Positions 1 through 8,792 of a stretch of 64,000 nt of DNA are shown here, one piece after another. Numbering within the stretch: position 1 is the stretch's first letter; each line of letters starts with the position of its first letter. A model generated the notes under the pieces. That model had not been told where the DNA came from and did not search any database. It saw nothing but the letters and a program-made list of their open reading frames with translations. Source of the stretch: Amycolatopsis xylanica. GTDB taxonomy: Bacteria; Actinomycetota; Actinomycetes; Mycobacteriales; Pseudonocardiaceae. The stretch spans positions 620,001 to 684,000 of the forward strand of contig NZ_FNON01000001.1 in NCBI RefSeq assembly GCF_900107045.1, read 5' to 3'. Position numbers and translations under genes: made by a program.

Positions 1-105
1 CCCTGGGGGATCGGTCGATCTGGCGAGCCTGCCCGACCAGCCGTGAACTCGTTTCGCCCTTCTCGCGAATAGCCGGGTGAACGGTCCCACGGCGAGAGGC
101 TGAAC

Positions 106-672
106 TTGAGCTCAGACGCAGCGGTGATCGAAGCGTCGCTAGGCGAACCAGGCCGGTTCGCGGCGATCTTCGACCGCCACGGTCCCCACATACACCGCTA
201 TCTCGCGCGACGGCTCGGCAGGGAGGCCGCCGACGACCTGGTCGGCGACACCTTCCTGATCGCCTTCGACAAACGCGGCAAGTACGACCTGGCCCGGCCG
301 GACGCCCGGCCGTGGCTGTACGGCATCGCGACCAACCTGGTCAGTCAATACTGGCGTGAACAGGGCAAACAGGCACGGCTGCGGCTGGTCACCGGACCGG
401 AGCCGGTCCAGGACGGGCACGCCGACCGGGTCGCCGAGCAGGTGACCGCCGAGGCCATGGGCGACGTGCTCACCCAGGCGCTGGACACGCTGTCCGAAGG
501 CGACCGCGACGTGCTCGTGCTGATCGCCACCGAGGGACTGGCCTACGAGGAGGTCGCGGCCGCGCTGGACATCCCGGTCGGGACGGTCCGGTCGCGGATG
601 TTCCGCGCCCGCAAGAAAGTCCGCGCCTCGCTCGGCTTGACGACTTCTGAGGAGATTTCCCAGCATGGATGA
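106..672 (+). CDS. ECF-family RNA polymerase sigma factor
   Basis: A 188-residue group 4 (ECF) sigma factor that would redirect RNA polymerase to a small regulon. Region 2 lies at about residues 22-90 (DDLVGDTFLIAF, then RPWLYGIATNLV). Region 4 lies at about 125-178, with the helix-turn-helix EEVAAALDIPVGTVRSRMF. Length is normal for the family. The start is TTG at 106, chosen because GAGAGG sits 6 bases upstream and the protein begins at the expected distance from region 2. The next gene overlaps the end of this one by 8 bases, so the two are translationally coupled. No classical zinc-binding anti-sigma protein is adjacent; the downstream membrane protein is the likely partner. The 105 bases before the gene show nothing else. 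Confidence 0.93.
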   Translation: MSSDAAVIEASLGEPGRFAAIFDRHGPHIHRYLARRLGREAADDLVGDTFLIAFDKRGKYDLARPDARPWLYGIATNLVSQYWREQGKQARLRLVTGPEPVQDGHADRVAEQVTAEAMGDVLTQALDTLSEGDRDVLVLIATEGLAYEEVAAALDIPVGTVRSRMFRARKKVRASLGLTTSEEISQHG

Positions 673-1558
673 GCTGCAGTTGCTGAAGGAAGCAGGAGAC
701 AAGACCCCGCTCGTCACGCTGGCGGAACTCGCGCCGGCGCGAGCGCGCCTCGAAGCCGCGATCGGCGCGTCGTCCGTTACGGCCAAAGCCCCCCGGTCTC
801 GTCGCAGGCGGCTCGCCTGGGGTGGTGCAGGAGTCATCGGGCTCGCCGCCGCGATCACCGCGGTGATCGCGGTCGCGCCCGTCGACGAGGTGGCGCCGCG
901 GGCGGTCGCCGATCCTGTGCGGGTGCTGACCGAGGCGGCCGCCGCTGCGTTGCTCGAACCGGACGCGGAGCCACGTCCCGAGCAGCTGATCTACACCAAG
1001 ACGCAGAACCCCGGGAGCGTGCGGGAGTCATGGCTTTCGGTCGACGGCGAGCATGACGGGTTCATCAAACAGGAACAAGGCGACTTCCCGTTGCCAGGGT
1101 GTGTCAATGGGAAGGCTCAGGTGATCAAAGGCGACGAGCCGCTGCCAGGCCAGTTCGAACTCTGCAAGCCGTCGCCAGCCTACCTGCGGGACCTGCCCAC
1201 CGACGCCGACGCGATGCTCGCCTACCTCTTGAAGAATCACAGCGGTGCCGAGGGCGACGTCAACGCGCTCGGCAAGGATGTCGCGTCACTCGCCAACGAG
1301 CGCTACCTGCGCCCGGCGGCTCGCGCGGCGCTGTTCCGCGCCGCGGCGAAGGTGCCGGGTCTGTCCGTGGTGGAAAACGCGAAGGACGGGATCGGCAGGC
1401 TGGGCATCGGCATCACCTGGCCGACCCCGCACGGATCTTCGAAGGCCGCCAAGCCGGTCATCCTGGTCTTCGATCCGAAAACCGGGATCTATCTGGGGGA
1501 TCGGTCCACAGCGGTGGTCACCCGCGGCATCGTGGACAAGATCGGAGACCACCCCTGA
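665..1558 (+). CDS. CU044_5270-type membrane protein, likely partner of the ECF sigma factor
   Basis: A 297-residue protein with a basic cytoplasmic N-terminus (RSRRRRLAW at about 45-53), one transmembrane helix (about 54-75) and a long extracytoplasmic C-terminal domain. It matches the actinobacterial CU044_5270 family, usually encoded directly after ECF sigma genes. The ATG lies inside the sigma gene (8-base overlap), which indicates coupled expression. The arrangement suggests a membrane regulator or sensor for the sigma factor, but I see no ZAS (HxxxCxxC) motif, so an anti-sigma role is inference from position. The product of the extracellular domain is unknown. Confidence 0.75.
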   Translation: MDELQLLKEAGDKTPLVTLAELAPARARLEAAIGASSVTAKAPRSRRRRLAWGGAGVIGLAAAITAVIAVAPVDEVAPRAVADPVRVLTEAAAAALLEPDAEPRPEQLIYTKTQNPGSVRESWLSVDGEHDGFIKQEQGDFPLPGCVNGKAQVIKGDEPLPGQFELCKPSPAYLRDLPTDADAMLAYLLKNHSGAEGDVNALGKDVASLANERYLRPAARAALFRAAAKVPGLSVVENAKDGIGRLGIGITWPTPHGSSKAAKPVILVFDPKTGIYLGDRSTAVVTRGIVDKIGDHP

Positions 1559-1635
1559 CCGGGTGAAGACGGCGCCGGTAACCCCTGACTAGAATTCGTG
1601 CCGGTTGGCAAGATTTCGCCGGAAGGGGTTGCCGG

Positions 1636-2247
1636 ATGGGGGCTCGGGGGCCGTACGCGCCGGGGGTGGCGCGGCGGGAAGAACTCATCCGGGCCGCGCT
1701 GCAGGTCTTCGCGACCAGGGGATACGAAGCCGTTTCGCTGCGGGAACTCGCGGCACAGGTCGGGATTTCGCACACCGGGCTCCGCCATCATTTCGCCTCG
1801 AAAGAGGAGCTGCTGATGGCGGTGCTCCGGTATCGCGACGAGCAGGCGCTCGAACCCGAAAAGGCCGAGGGCGTCACGGGGATGGACTGGCTGCGCGCCA
1901 GCGAACAAGTGGTGGCGCACAACGTCCGCCAGCCCCATCTGGTGCAGCTTTTCGCGACCCTGTCGACGGCGGCGAGTGAACCCTCGCATCCCGCGCACGC
2001 GTATTTCGTCAAGCGGTACGCCCAGGGCCGGGAAATCGCGGCGAAACACGTGCGCGCCGCGCAGGAAGCCGGGCAGATCGGCGCGGACGTCGATCCGGAA
2101 CTGGTGTCGCAGCTGTTCTTGGCCACTATGGACGGCCTGCAGATCCAGTGGCTGCTGGATCCGGAGGCCGTCGACATGACAGCGGCTTACGGGCAGTTCC
2201 TGTCGCGGTTCATCGACGCTCTCACCGCGACCGTGCCCGCTTCTTAA
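1636..2247 (+). CDS. TetR/AcrR-family transcriptional regulator
   Basis: A 203-residue repressor-type protein. The N-terminal helix-turn-helix spans about residues 10-56 (EELIRAALQVFATRGYEAVS, then LAAQVGISHTGLRHHFASKE), and the rest is a helical ligand-binding domain. ATG at 1636 is preceded by AAGGGG about 8 bases upstream. It ends 6 bases before the convergent crotonase gene. The target is unknown. The crotonase and PaaX genes next to it are candidates because many TetR proteins of this subtype control fatty or aromatic acyl-CoA genes, but this is inference. Confidence 0.9.
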   Translation: MGARGPYAPGVARREELIRAALQVFATRGYEAVSLRELAAQVGISHTGLRHHFASKEELLMAVLRYRDEQALEPEKAEGVTGMDWLRASEQVVAHNVRQPHLVQLFATLSTAASEPSHPAHAYFVKRYAQGREIAAKHVRAAQEAGQIGADVDPELVSQLFLATMDGLQIQWLLDPEAVDMTAAYGQFLSRFIDALTATVPAS

Positions 2248-2253
2248 GATCTC

Positions 2254-3027
2254 TTAGCGTCCGGTGAAAGTCGCTTTACCCGGTCCATCGGCGAGGAATG
2301 ACTTCACCGCGCCACGCAGATCCTCGGTGTCGAACAATTCCGCGGCGATCGTGGTGATGTGCGCGTTCGCCTCCGCGACGCCGCCGTGTTCATAGTGCTC
2401 GAGCACCTTCTTCGTGGCGGCGTGCGCCTTGGTCGGCCCGGCGGCCAAGGCCTCGGTGAACGCGCGGCACGCGGCGTCGAAGTCTTCCGCGGGCAGCACG
2501 CGGTTGACGACATTCCAGCGCTCCAGCGTCTGGGCGTCATAGGTCGCGCCGGTCATCACGAACTCCTTGGCGCGGCCGACCCCGGCTCGCGCGGCGAGCC
2601 GCTGGGTGCCGCCCATGGTCGGCGTCAGGCCCACGACCCGTTCCACCAGACCGAATTTGGCGCGCTCGGAGGCCAGGATGATGTCGCAGGCGACAGCCAC
2701 TTCGAACGCCCACGTGAGGCACAGGCCATGCGCGGCGAAGACGGTCGGGAACTCCAGCGCGGCGATCCGGTCCGGAATGGACAGCATCCGGTCGAACAGG
2801 ACCTTCGCCTCGGCGGCGCTGCCCTGCGCGTCGAACAGGGACACGTCGACGCCGCCGCTGACGATCTTGCCCTCGGCGCGGACGAGCAGCGCGCGCGGGC
2901 GGTCGCCCTCGAGTTCGCCGATCGCTTCGGCGAGACGGTCCTGCAACTCGGCGGTGTAGAGGTTGAGCGGGGGAGCGTCGATGGTCAGCACGGCGAGGCC
3001 GGAGCTTTCCCGTTGTAGTTCGATCAA
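2254..3027 (-). CDS. enoyl-CoA hydratase/isomerase (crotonase) family protein
   Basis: Crotonase-fold enzyme of about 257 residues acting on acyl-CoA thioesters. Both positions that carry catalytic glutamates in hydratases are occupied: FEVAVACD in the first conserved block and LVERVVGL, followed by the typical TMGGTQRLAA stretch, in the second. The oxyanion region reads IVSGGVDVS. I placed the start at TTG 3027, 4 bases after the stop of the upstream PaaX-like gene. A longer frame reaches 3099 but would overlap that gene and has a non-family N-terminus. The pair PaaX regulator plus crotonase suggests aromatic or fatty acid beta-oxidation. The exact substrate cannot be read from the sequence. 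Confidence 0.82.
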   Translation of the reverse strand: MIELQRESSGLAVLTIDAPPLNLYTAELQDRLAEAIGELEGDRPRALLVRAEGKIVSGGVDVSLFDAQGSAAEAKVLFDRMLSIPDRIAALEFPTVFAAHGLCLTWAFEVAVACDIILASERAKFGLVERVVGLTPTMGGTQRLAARAGVGRAKEFVMTGATYDAQTLERWNVVNRVLPAEDFDAACRAFTEALAAGPTKAHAATKKVLEHYEHGGVAEANAHITTIAAELFDTEDLRGAVKSFLADGPGKATFTGR

Positions 3028-3031
3028 GGGG

Positions 3032-3967
3032 TCAATCCTGTTCTTCCGCGTCCACGAGCGCGTCCCAGTGTTGCTGGGCCTCCGGCCGCCAGTCGACATG
3101 GGTCTTGTGGAACAGCTCGGCGGCCTTCAGCCCGCTCCAGTTCGACGGCAGCAGGTCCGAGGGCAGCTGCGGGTCCAGGAACGGAAAGCGGCGCCATTCG
3201 TGCACGAGCCGGGTCTGCGCACGCAGCACCGCCTCGCCGCCTGCCGGATTGAGGCCGGTGAACTTGTCGATGAAGTCCTCGTAGCGGTCCTTGAGGTCGG
3301 TCAGGTCCCACGAGCGCGCGACCATGGACTCCTGCTCGCCGACCTCGCCGTAGTGCGAGGTGAACGACATCGCCTGGGTGTCGAGGCCGAGGTCGTGCAC
3401 GATCTGCTGGGCCTCGCCCTGGCGCGTGACGTCCGGGCTCACCCAGACCCCGGACACCGGCGAGCCGAACCCGGCCCAGGTCAGCCGGGTGCGCAGGCGA
3501 TGACGCAGGTCCCGCTTCGACTCGGGCACCGAGACGATCAGCATCAGCCAGCTGCCGTCCCAGCTGCGGGTCTCGTTGCCGAAGCCGTAGATCCGCTCCG
3601 CGCCCTCGGTCAGCAGGCGGCGCCCCGGCGGCGTCAGCGACCAGCGGACGCGGCGGCCGACGCGCTCGGACACGACCCAGCCCTCGGCCGACGAGCGCGC
3701 GAGCGCCTGGCGCGCCGACTTCTCCTCGACCTCCAGCAGGCCGAGCACGTCCACCAGGATCGAAGTCCAGACCGGCTTGTCTCTCGGCAGCACGAATTCG
3801 CCGAGCACCGTCATCAGCAGGGAGCGCGCGCTGGCGTGGCTCACCTCCCGGCGGCGGGAAACGGTCGGCCGCGGCGCGGCGCCCTTCTGCTCGGTCGCGC
3901 GCGACCGAGCTCCGACCATGGCGTCGGTGGCGGCCTCCGCCATCGCTCTCACCGCCTCACTGCTCAC
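3032..3967 (-). CDS. PaaX-family transcriptional regulator
   Basis: A 311-residue protein of the PaaX type, the family that includes the phenylacetyl-CoA-responsive repressor of phenylacetate degradation. The winged helix lies at about residues 45-115 (ARSLLMTVLGEFVLP, KSARQALARSSAEGWV, RRVRWSLTPPGRRLL), followed by the central and C-terminal PaaX domains (WDGSWLMLIVSVPE, GVWVSP, then EWRRFPFLDPQLPSDLLP). It carries a 40-residue basic N-terminal extension, so the true start may lie a little downstream. It is encoded just ahead of the crotonase gene on the same strand with a 4-base gap, so the two are probably co-transcribed. Confidence 0.88.
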   Translation of the reverse strand: MSSEAVRAMAEAATDAMVGARSRATEQKGAAPRPTVSRRREVSHASARSLLMTVLGEFVLPRDKPVWTSILVDVLGLLEVEEKSARQALARSSAEGWVVSERVGRRVRWSLTPPGRRLLTEGAERIYGFGNETRSWDGSWLMLIVSVPESKRDLRHRLRTRLTWAGFGSPVSGVWVSPDVTRQGEAQQIVHDLGLDTQAMSFTSHYGEVGEQESMVARSWDLTDLKDRYEDFIDKFTGLNPAGGEAVLRAQTRLVHEWRRFPFLDPQLPSDLLPSNWSGLKAAELFHKTHVDWRPEAQQHWDALVDAEEQD

Positions 3968-4304
3968 GGAACGTCAACCTCGTCAGCCTACCCAGGCCAT
4001 CGAACGGGCGGGACAAGTCGGTCCGGAGTTTCGCCAAGTAACCGAAATGGCACGCCCACGGGGCGGGCGGGAGTTTCGTCCCGCTGAACGGAAGCGGGAC
4101 ATTTTGCCCCGGCGCCGTCCGAGGTCAAGAATAAAGTTGTCACGCAGCGTTTTCTGGGGTCCGCCAACCAGGTGAAGAACGGGTTTGCGGGTGCCACTGC
4201 ACTCGCCGGTCTTTCTAGGGTGAGGATCTTCGGATCGGGGCAGCGGTAAGGTGGTCGCCTCGCACGTGGATTTTCGCCGATAGCTGAGGCGGGGAAGAGC
4301 GGCT
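3968..4304. promoter_or_regulatory. Divergent promoter region between the PaaX-like and GGDEF/HD-GYP genes, with an inverted repeat
   Basis: This 337-base gap has no plausible gene. It contains a perfect 8-base inverted repeat, GTCCCGCT (4078-4085) and AGCGGGAC (4093-4100), with a 7-base spacer, about 110 bases upstream of the PaaX-like start. This is a possible operator. On the minus strand a weak TTGACC / AAAATG pair with 17-base spacing overlaps the same area. No riboswitch-like fold was recognised. Confidence 0.35.
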
Positions 4305-6413
4305 GTGACGACTTTTGCAGGGGCGGCGCCACGGCGATGGACTTGGGCCGGGTATCTTGCCGCCGGTTTCGTGGTCATCGCCGCTTACTACGTGACCGTT
4401 ATTTCTTCCGCTCCGCAACTATTACGGGTCGCGCTCTACTGCGCGGTCAGCGTCTCGGCCTTCGTCGCCGTGTTCTACGGGTGCGTCCGCAACCGGCCCG
4501 CGGCCAAGCTCCCGTGGGTCCTGCTCGGGCTCGGCCAGATCGTCTACGCGACCGCCGACACGAGTTTCTACGTCGCGCACTACATCCTCGACGACCTCGC
4601 TTTCCCCGCGCTCGCCGACGTGTTCTACCTGGGACATTATCCGCTCGTGGTGGCGGGCCTGATCGTGCTGATCCGCTCGCGCACCCCCGGCTGGGACCTG
4701 CCCGCGGTGCTCGACGCCGCGATGCTCGCCGTGGTCGGCGGGATGCTGTCCTGGCTCTACCTCATCGCGCCGCAGGCGACCGGCACCGCGCCGATGCTGG
4801 TCAAGGTGGCCTCGGTCGGCTATCCGATGATGGACCTCGCCATGTTCGCCGTGGCGCTGCGGCTGGTTCTCGGCCAAGGCCGTCGCCCGGTCGCGTTTTC
4901 GCTGCTGTCCTTGAGTTTGCTCTCGTTCGTCGTGGCCGACACCGTCTATGTGGTGCAGCAGGTGAACGGCACTTATTCGGCGGGCAATTTCCTCGACGCC
5001 ATTTGGCTTTCCGGGAACCTGCTGCTCGGCGCGTCCGCATTGCACCCGACCATGGGCAAGGTCGCCGAACCGGTGCCGTTCGGCGCGCCGGTGCCAGGCC
5101 CGTGGCGCATCGGCGCCTTGTGCACGGCTGTTCTCATCGCGCCCGCGACCGTGCTCATCGAGAACGCCCGCGGTGCGCATTCCGGTATTCCGGTGGTCGC
5201 TTGTGCTTGCGCGGTGTTGTTTCTGCTCACGATCGCGCGTTTGGCCGGGCTTGTTTCCCAGCAACGCAAACTGGCCATCACCGACGCGCTGACCGGGTTG
5301 CGCACGCGGCGTCACTTCGAAGCCCAAATGGTCCCCGAACTCGCCAGGGCGCGCCGCGCGGGCGGTTCGGTCGCCGTGCTGATCGCCGACGTCGACCATT
5401 TCAAGTCCGTCAACGACCGCTACGGCCACCCCGTCGGCGACGAGGTGCTGATCGAGATCGGCAAGCGGCTGCGCGAGGCCATCCGGCCCGGCGACCACCT
5501 CGCCCGCTACGGCGGCGAGGAATTCGCGATCCTGATCCGCGACGCGGGCCCCGACGATCCCGCGGTGATCGCCGAGCGGCTGCGCCAGCAGGTGGCGGAC
5601 CGGCCGATCGTGGTCTCCGGTGACGTGTGGATCGGCGCGACCATCTCGGTGGGCACCGCGAGCTACCCCCTGCACGGCGACACCCCCGGCGAGCTGTTCG
5701 GCGCGGCGGACCGCGCGCTGTACTCGGCCAAGGCGCAGGGGCGCGACCGGGTCGTGCTCGCCGATCTCAGCGGGCACCCGCCGGTCGACCAGCACGCGGT
5801 TCGGTCGCTCACGCTCGATCTCGAGAAGGTCGCCGACGAGGTGGACGGCTGGCTGTCCAACCACGAGCACAGCAAGGTCGTCGGCTACTGGTCCGGGCTG
5901 GTCGCGACCGGGATGGGCCTGGCGCCCGAGGTGGCGGGCCGGGTGGAGCTGGCCGGGCGGCTGCACGACATCGGCAAGGTGCTCGTGCCGCAGGAGGTCT
6001 GGACCAAGGAGAAGCCGCTGACCGACGAGGAGTGGCTGCTCGTGCGGCAGCACCCGGAATTCGGCTGCAGGCTGGCGAAGACGGTCGCCGGGCTCGACGA
6101 CGTCGCCGAGATCATCCGGCAGCATCACGAGCGGTTCGACGGGACGGGCTACCCGGGCGGGCTCGCGGGCGCGCACATCCGGATCGAGGCGCGCATCCTG
6201 GCGGTGTGCGACTCGTGGGCGGCGATGCTGGCCGAGCGGCCGTACCAGAAGGCGTTGACCGAGGACGGCGCCGTGCGTGAGCTGCTCAGCGGCCGGGGCA
6301 CGCAGTTCGATCCTGACGTGGTCGCGACGTTCCTGACCTTGCACCGGCACCGCAGGCTGGGCCCGCTGCCCCTGCTCGACCCGGCCGGCAAGGCGCCGGC
6401 CGGGCGAGCCTGA
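4305..6413 (+). CDS. Membrane c-di-GMP enzyme with GGDEF and HD-GYP domains
   Basis: A 702-residue protein predicted to both make and break cyclic di-GMP. Residues 1-320 form a multi-helix membrane sensor, apparently 8-10 helices. The GGDEF domain follows (about 325-490), with signature GGEEF at 403-407 and an RxxD inhibitory site (RPGD) five residues upstream. The HD-GYP domain (about 500-690) has HDIGK at 554-558 and HHERFDGTGYP at 607-617, so both signature sets are intact. Start GTG 4305 follows GGGGAAG. Both activities on one chain imply a signal-dependent switch. The signal cannot be inferred. No obvious operon partner: the next gene is convergent. Confidence 0.93.
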   Translation: MTTFAGAAPRRWTWAGYLAAGFVVIAAYYVTVISSAPQLLRVALYCAVSVSAFVAVFYGCVRNRPAAKLPWVLLGLGQIVYATADTSFYVAHYILDDLAFPALADVFYLGHYPLVVAGLIVLIRSRTPGWDLPAVLDAAMLAVVGGMLSWLYLIAPQATGTAPMLVKVASVGYPMMDLAMFAVALRLVLGQGRRPVAFSLLSLSLLSFVVADTVYVVQQVNGTYSAGNFLDAIWLSGNLLLGASALHPTMGKVAEPVPFGAPVPGPWRIGALCTAVLIAPATVLIENARGAHSGIPVVACACAVLFLLTIARLAGLVSQQRKLAITDALTGLRTRRHFEAQMVPELARARRAGGSVAVLIADVDHFKSVNDRYGHPVGDEVLIEIGKRLREAIRPGDHLARYGGEEFAILIRDAGPDDPAVIAERLRQQVADRPIVVSGDVWIGATISVGTASYPLHGDTPGELFGAADRALYSAKAQGRDRVVLADLSGHPPVDQHAVRSLTLDLEKVADEVDGWLSNHEHSKVVGYWSGLVATGMGLAPEVAGRVELAGRLHDIGKVLVPQEVWTKEKPLTDEEWLLVRQHPEFGCRLAKTVAGLDDVAEIIRQHHERFDGTGYPGGLAGAHIRIEARILAVCDSWAAMLAERPYQKALTEDGAVRELLSGRGTQFDPDVVATFLTLHRHRRLGPLPLLDPAGKAPAGRA

Positions 6414-6420
6414 GCGCGAG

Positions 6421-7080
6421 CTACTTGGCCTCGTCGGCGATCGTGTTCCAGAACTGCAGTTCGTAGTCCTGGAACAGGCGCGCGTAGGTCCACGCCTCGT
6501 CGGTCGCCTCGTTGCGGTCGATCCCGGCCTGGACGATGGTCGCGGCCTGCTCGTCCGCGCCAGGGATCGGCGCGCCGAAGAAGTCGAAGAACCCGCAGGC
6601 TTCGTCGTCGAAGCCGTAGTGCTCGCGCATCGCCTTCGCGATGGTCGCGCAGTAGGTGCCGAACGCGGCGAAGTTCGCGTTGAGCGCGACGACGACGTCG
6701 GCGGGCTTGCCGTTGAGCGCCATCCACGCCATGAACGACGGGTACGCCTGGCAGCCCGCCAGGGGGCGGTACTCGCGCAGCGCCTGGTCGTCGAGGCCCG
6801 TCACGGCGGCCAGCGCCTTCAGTTTCTCGAGCGCGAGGCCTTCGCCCGCGCCGAGCCCGGCGAAGAACTCGCGCGCGCCGGGCTCGCTCGCCCGCGCCGC
6901 CAGGTGCAGGAAGCTGCGCTGGTCGCTGGGCACGATGCGGCTTTCCTCGGCCGCGATCAGCCGGAACACCGAACGCGGCGCCTCGCCGCTCGCGATCAGG
7001 TCGACCAGCCGGTTTTCACTTTCCTTCGGTGCCAACTCTTGGTGGACTGCGCTGAGCAACTCACGAGCCGAAGCGGCCAT
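6421..7080 (-). CDS. TenA/PqqC-like family protein
   Basis: A 219-residue all-helical protein resembling the TenA (thiaminase II)/PqqC superfamily, for example FMAWMALNGKPADVVVALNANFAAFG, read here in two pieces around residues 120-148. Actinobacterial members of this subgroup are often annotated as TenA-family regulators although true thiaminase activity needs a catalytic Cys and Glu; I cannot confirm those residues here. ATG at 7080. It is flanked by a convergent GGDEF/HD-GYP gene and by a short NADAR gene on the same strand. The function is unresolved. Confidence 0.6.
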   Translation of the reverse strand: MAASARELLSAVHQELAPKESENRLVDLIASGEAPRSVFRLIAAEESRIVPSDQRSFLHLAARASEPGAREFFAGLGAGEGLALEKLKALAAVTGLDDQALREYRPLAGCQAYPSFMAWMALNGKPADVVVALNANFAAFGTYCATIAKAMREHYGFDDEACGFFDFFGAPIPGADEQAATIVQAGIDRNEATDEAWTYARLFQDYELQFWNTIADEAK

Positions 7081-7142
7081 GGATCTACCGTTCCCCTTTT
7101 GCCGGTCGGTGACCGTTCGCTGACGGTCGGTACCCGACGAGC

Positions 7143-7472
7143 CTAGCGAAGCCGCTCGCGGACCTCCATGAGCGCGAAGCCGAGCATGTTCAGTCCCAGC
7201 CAGCGGTTCGGGTCGGCGGCCCGCTCGTCGTCTTCGGCGAGGCCGATGCCCCAGATCCGGTCGAGGGGCGACGCTTCGACGAGGACTCGGTCTCCGGTGT
7301 TGAGGAGGAATGTCTTGAGTTCGGCGTTCTGCCCGAATTTGGCGAGGTTTCCGGCGACGACAATGTCGTGGCGGTGCTTCGTCCAGGCCTGCTCGTCGAA
7401 TCCGGTGATCTGGCGGCCGAGCGTCTTGGCTTCGTTGGGGTGGCTCGCCTTCCTGATCTTGACCTCGGTCAC
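7143..7472 (-). CDS. NADAR (YbiA-like) protein, apparently N-terminally truncated
   Basis: A 109-residue protein matching the C-terminal two thirds of NADAR-domain N-glycosidases, the YbiA/RibX type that hydrolyses reactive early riboflavin intermediates and in other members ADP-ribose-like compounds. Recognisable blocks are SHPNEAKTLGRQI, LAKFGQNAELKTFLLNTGD and IWGIGL...WLGLNMLGFALMEVRERLR. Usual family length is about 150-180 residues. The N-terminal block with the SNF and SEHYFQ motifs is missing and is not found upstream. The 13E12-type HNH gene ends only 4 bases before this start, so the gene may have been cut by insertion of that element. Activity is doubtful. Confidence 0.65.
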   Translation of the reverse strand: MTEVKIRKASHPNEAKTLGRQITGFDEQAWTKHRHDIVVAGNLAKFGQNAELKTFLLNTGDRVLVEASPLDRIWGIGLAEDDERAADPNRWLGLNMLGFALMEVRERLR

Positions 7473-7476
7473 CGGT

Positions 7477-8688
7477 CTACTCCGCCATGACGGGGACGAG
7501 TGGTTCCCGCTTCTTCGAGTAGCTTCGCCGCGTGACCGACGAGGTCCACACCGTGTCGCCGTCAGCGCCCGTTCGAACTCGCCAGCGGCCGGAATGCTTG
7601 GCGCGGTGATGGCGGCGGCACTCGCATTTGCCGTTCGCGCTGGAGGTCCGGCCGCGTCGGTTCCAAGGCCGCACGTGGTCGTAGTCGGTCTTGTGCGCGA
7701 CCTGGTAGCACGCCGGGAAGGTGCAGGTGTTGTCGCGCAGCTGGACGAATTCCTTCAACGCCGCGCTCGGCCGATATTTCTTCTCGGCCATCTTCTTCGG
7801 GTAGCCGCCGTCGTCGACGAGAACGCCGGTCCAGGTCGCCTGGAGACTGAACGCGATCTCCCGCAACTGCTGGGCGGTGATGGCGCCGTAGCCGCGGAGG
7901 GTCCCAGGCAGATCATCAAGTCCCAGGATGGTCGAAGCGTTGCCCGCGACGTAAACGTGGGCGACGGTCTTGCTGGTGTACTTGCCCAGCAACAGATCTC
8001 GCATGATGTCGGCGCGGAGTTCGTTCATCGAGCGCGGATCGGTTTCGCTCGCGAGTTCGCGGGCGATCGTGTCGATTCGGTCTTGCACGGCCAGGACGTT
8101 CTCGGCCGAGTCGTGCCAGAGCTGCGTCGCCATCCCGTCGGGCTCGGGCTTCACCGAGACACGGCGGCCCTTCTTCGCGATCGCGCGTCGTTTGGCTTCA
8201 CCCTCGGGGTCGATGGTGAGAATTGTCGTGCGCAGCAAGGACCAGAGCTGACCGGGGGACAGGTCACAGGCGCGGGGATGGATCGCCGCGTCCACCGCTC
8301 GGGCGTTCTTCTCGGTCAGGCCCGAGCAGGCGCGGTCGATGATGTCGGCGCGCAGCCAGTTGAGGCGGCCGCCGGCCAACGCGGTGAAGGACAGGGGATG
8401 CCTGGCCGCCAACGAGTGCGCGAAGGCGATGTCCTTGCCGACGCGAGCGGAGCTCGTCTTGCGTTCCACGGTGATCAGGTCGACCGCGGCCTTGGCATCG
8501 CCGCCCAACGCTTCGACGAGTCCGTTGACCGTGCGGAGGTAGGCGGCATCGAGTGTGGCGCGCGCGTTGTCGACTTCGTTCAAAAGGTCCATTCGCTGCG
8601 CGGCGGAGAGCTCCTTGAGGTTCACCGTCAGGAAGATCGAGGGTGGCTGGTCCGCGTAAGCGGTCCCAGCTCTTCGTTTATCGTTCAC
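7477..8688 (-). CDS. 13E12 repeat (DUF222) family HNH endonuclease
   Basis: A protein of about 403 residues with an N-terminal helical DUF222 domain and a C-terminal HNH nuclease domain. In the nuclease, CTFPAC is followed by DYDHVRPW and CRRHHRAKH. These proteins are repeated many times in actinobacterial genomes and behave like a dispersed mobile family, although no transposase or flanking repeat is visible. The start is uncertain: GTG 8688 gives a protein that begins close to the DUF222 core, while an in-frame TTG at 8775 would add 29 residues and run into the promoter region of the divergent ABC-F gene. Confidence 0.8.
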   Translation of the reverse strand: MNDKRRAGTAYADQPPSIFLTVNLKELSAAQRMDLLNEVDNARATLDAAYLRTVNGLVEALGGDAKAAVDLITVERKTSSARVGKDIAFAHSLAARHPLSFTALAGGRLNWLRADIIDRACSGLTEKNARAVDAAIHPRACDLSPGQLWSLLRTTILTIDPEGEAKRRAIAKKGRRVSVKPEPDGMATQLWHDSAENVLAVQDRIDTIARELASETDPRSMNELRADIMRDLLLGKYTSKTVAHVYVAGNASTILGLDDLPGTLRGYGAITAQQLREIAFSLQATWTGVLVDDGGYPKKMAEKKYRPSAALKEFVQLRDNTCTFPACYQVAHKTDYDHVRPWNRRGRTSSANGKCECRRHHRAKHSGRWRVRTGADGDTVWTSSVTRRSYSKKREPLVPVMAE

Positions 8689-8792
8689 ATGTTCGAATGT
8701 AGGGACATATACCTCTAGCCACCAGGACACGATCGGGTGATCCGCAAGCCGTCGCGAGCCTGCGACAGGGGCCAACTAAGCTCGTAACCCTC

